Below, piece by piece: positions 5,286-5,857 of a stretch of 5,857 nucleotides of DNA. This DNA is from Sulfuricurvum sp. IAE1 (GTDB lineage: Bacteria; Campylobacterota; Campylobacteria; Campylobacterales; Sulfurimonadaceae), in contig CAMBHX010000100.1 in NCBI GenBank assembly GCA_945867285.1, positions 1-5,857 of the forward strand. The letters run 5' to 3'. Below the pieces are notes generated by a model. It did no database searches. It had not been told where the DNA came from and saw only the letters and a list, made by a program, of their open reading frames with translations. The position numbers and the translations under genes were made by a program. Numbering within the stretch: the first letter of the stretch is position 1; each line of letters starts with the position of its first letter.

Positions 5286-5857
5286 GTGTTGCATTACCAA
5301 AAGGGCGAATTGCTGAAGATACACTCGAAATTTTCGAGAAAATTTTTGGCTCAGAATTTCGATTTGATGATCGTAAATTGATACTCCAGACAGAGAAATT
5401 TAAATTTTTATTGGTACGAAATCAAGATGTTGCTACTTATGTCTATCATCAAGCTGCAGATATTGGTGTCGTGGGATTAGACACGCTCGAAGAACAAGGA
5501 TTAGATGTTGTTCGTTTGTTAGATTTGCAAAAAGGAAAATGTCGAGTTGCCATTGGAATGAGAGCTGGAGAAAAACCGGATTTTACTAAAGCAGAGATCA
5601 AAGTTGCGACTAAAATGGTGAATATTACCAAGCGCTATTTTGCACAACGGGCAGTTGCTGCTGATATTATCAAACTCTACGGTAGTATTGAGTTGGCTCC
5701 CTTGGTTGGATTGGCAGACATGATTGTTGATGTCGTGGAGACTGGTAGCACGATGAAACAAAATGGCCTTGAGGTAGTAGAGACAATTATGGAATCTACA
5801 ACACATCTTATCGCTAATAAGAACAGCTTCTTCGAGAAAAAAAGCGAGATATTGGAT
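5279..5857 (+). CDS. hisG: HisG, ATP phosphoribosyltransferase (short-form type), C-terminus cut by window edge
   Basis: 193 codons of HisG are present, the cytoplasmic enzyme that joins ATP and PRPP into phosphoribosyl-ATP in the first, feedback-controlled step of histidine synthesis. Visible motifs are the N-terminal MLSVALPKGRI, ADIGVVGLDTL (60-70), KVATKMVNITKRYF (108-121) and the PRPP-binding loop DVVETGSTMKQNGL (151-164). The C-terminal segment THLIANKNSFFEKKSEI resembles the end of the short form (about 200-215 residues), which lacks the regulatory ACT-like domain and needs HisZ. The window ends before a stop codon, so the long form cannot be fully excluded. The start has an AGGGA ribosome-binding site (5268-5272) 6 nt upstream and overlaps the coaX end by 7 nt. 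No other his genes are in view. Confidence 0.94.
   Translation, partial: MLSVALPKGRIAEDTLEIFEKIFGSEFRFDDRKLILQTEKFKFLLVRNQDVATYVYHQAADIGVVGLDTLEEQGLDVVRLLDLQKGKCRVAIGMRAGEKPDFTKAEIKVATKMVNITKRYFAQRAVAADIIKLYGSIELAPLVGLADMIVDVVETGSTMKQNGLEVVETIMESTTHLIANKNSFFEKKSEILD

Noticed and set aside
5449..5806. Minus-strand open frames (60 and 95 codons) within hisG
   Set aside because: They are antisense to the clearly conserved HisG sequence, with no known motifs.

Overview
The window looks like an ordinary chromosomal segment of a Campylobacterota (Epsilonproteobacteria) genome, probably a free-living Sulfurimonas/Sulfuricurvum-type organism. This rests on the low-to-moderate GC, the short CoaX, gatC standing apart from gatA and gatB, the Fur/PerR-type regulator, and the very tightly overlapped genes. 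The exact genus is inferred and cannot be proven from this sequence alone. No mobile element, CRISPR array, rRNA or tRNA was seen.

Minus strand, 1-2108 (read right to left): gatC, then a YffB/Spx/ArsC-like thioredoxin-fold protein, then pilT (type IV pilus retraction ATPase). The first two genes are 7 nt apart and the next two share an ATGA overlap, so they look like one transcript starting in the 2109-2243 intergenic region. After pilT comes a 145-nt gap (254-398). It holds two back-to-back hairpins, an imperfect 22-bp palindrome, and a TATAAT promoter almost touching the ATG of a Fur-family regulator. That regulator runs off the left edge of the window.

Plus strand, 2244-5857: five genes packed without a gap. 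They are a YfgM-like membrane protein (TTG start), a BamB-like lipoprotein with beta-propeller repeats, a Xer-type tyrosine recombinase with a complete catalytic set, coaX (type III pantothenate kinase), and hisG (cut by the right edge after 193 codons). Junctions are TAATG, TAATG, ATGA and a 7-nt overlap, which suggests one translationally coupled operon. Its members span envelope biogenesis, site-specific recombination, CoA synthesis and histidine synthesis, so the grouping looks like co-transcription of housekeeping functions rather than a single pathway.

The most interesting point is the adjacent YfgM-like/BamB-like pair, which mirrors the gammaproteobacterial yfgM-bamB order in a lineage usually described as lacking BamB. 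Other points are the apparently leaderless Fur-family gene carrying Glu at the position that separates Fur from PerR, the tandem-hairpin element, and the recombinase embedded in a housekeeping operon. I did not find convincing evidence of a wholly new biological system.
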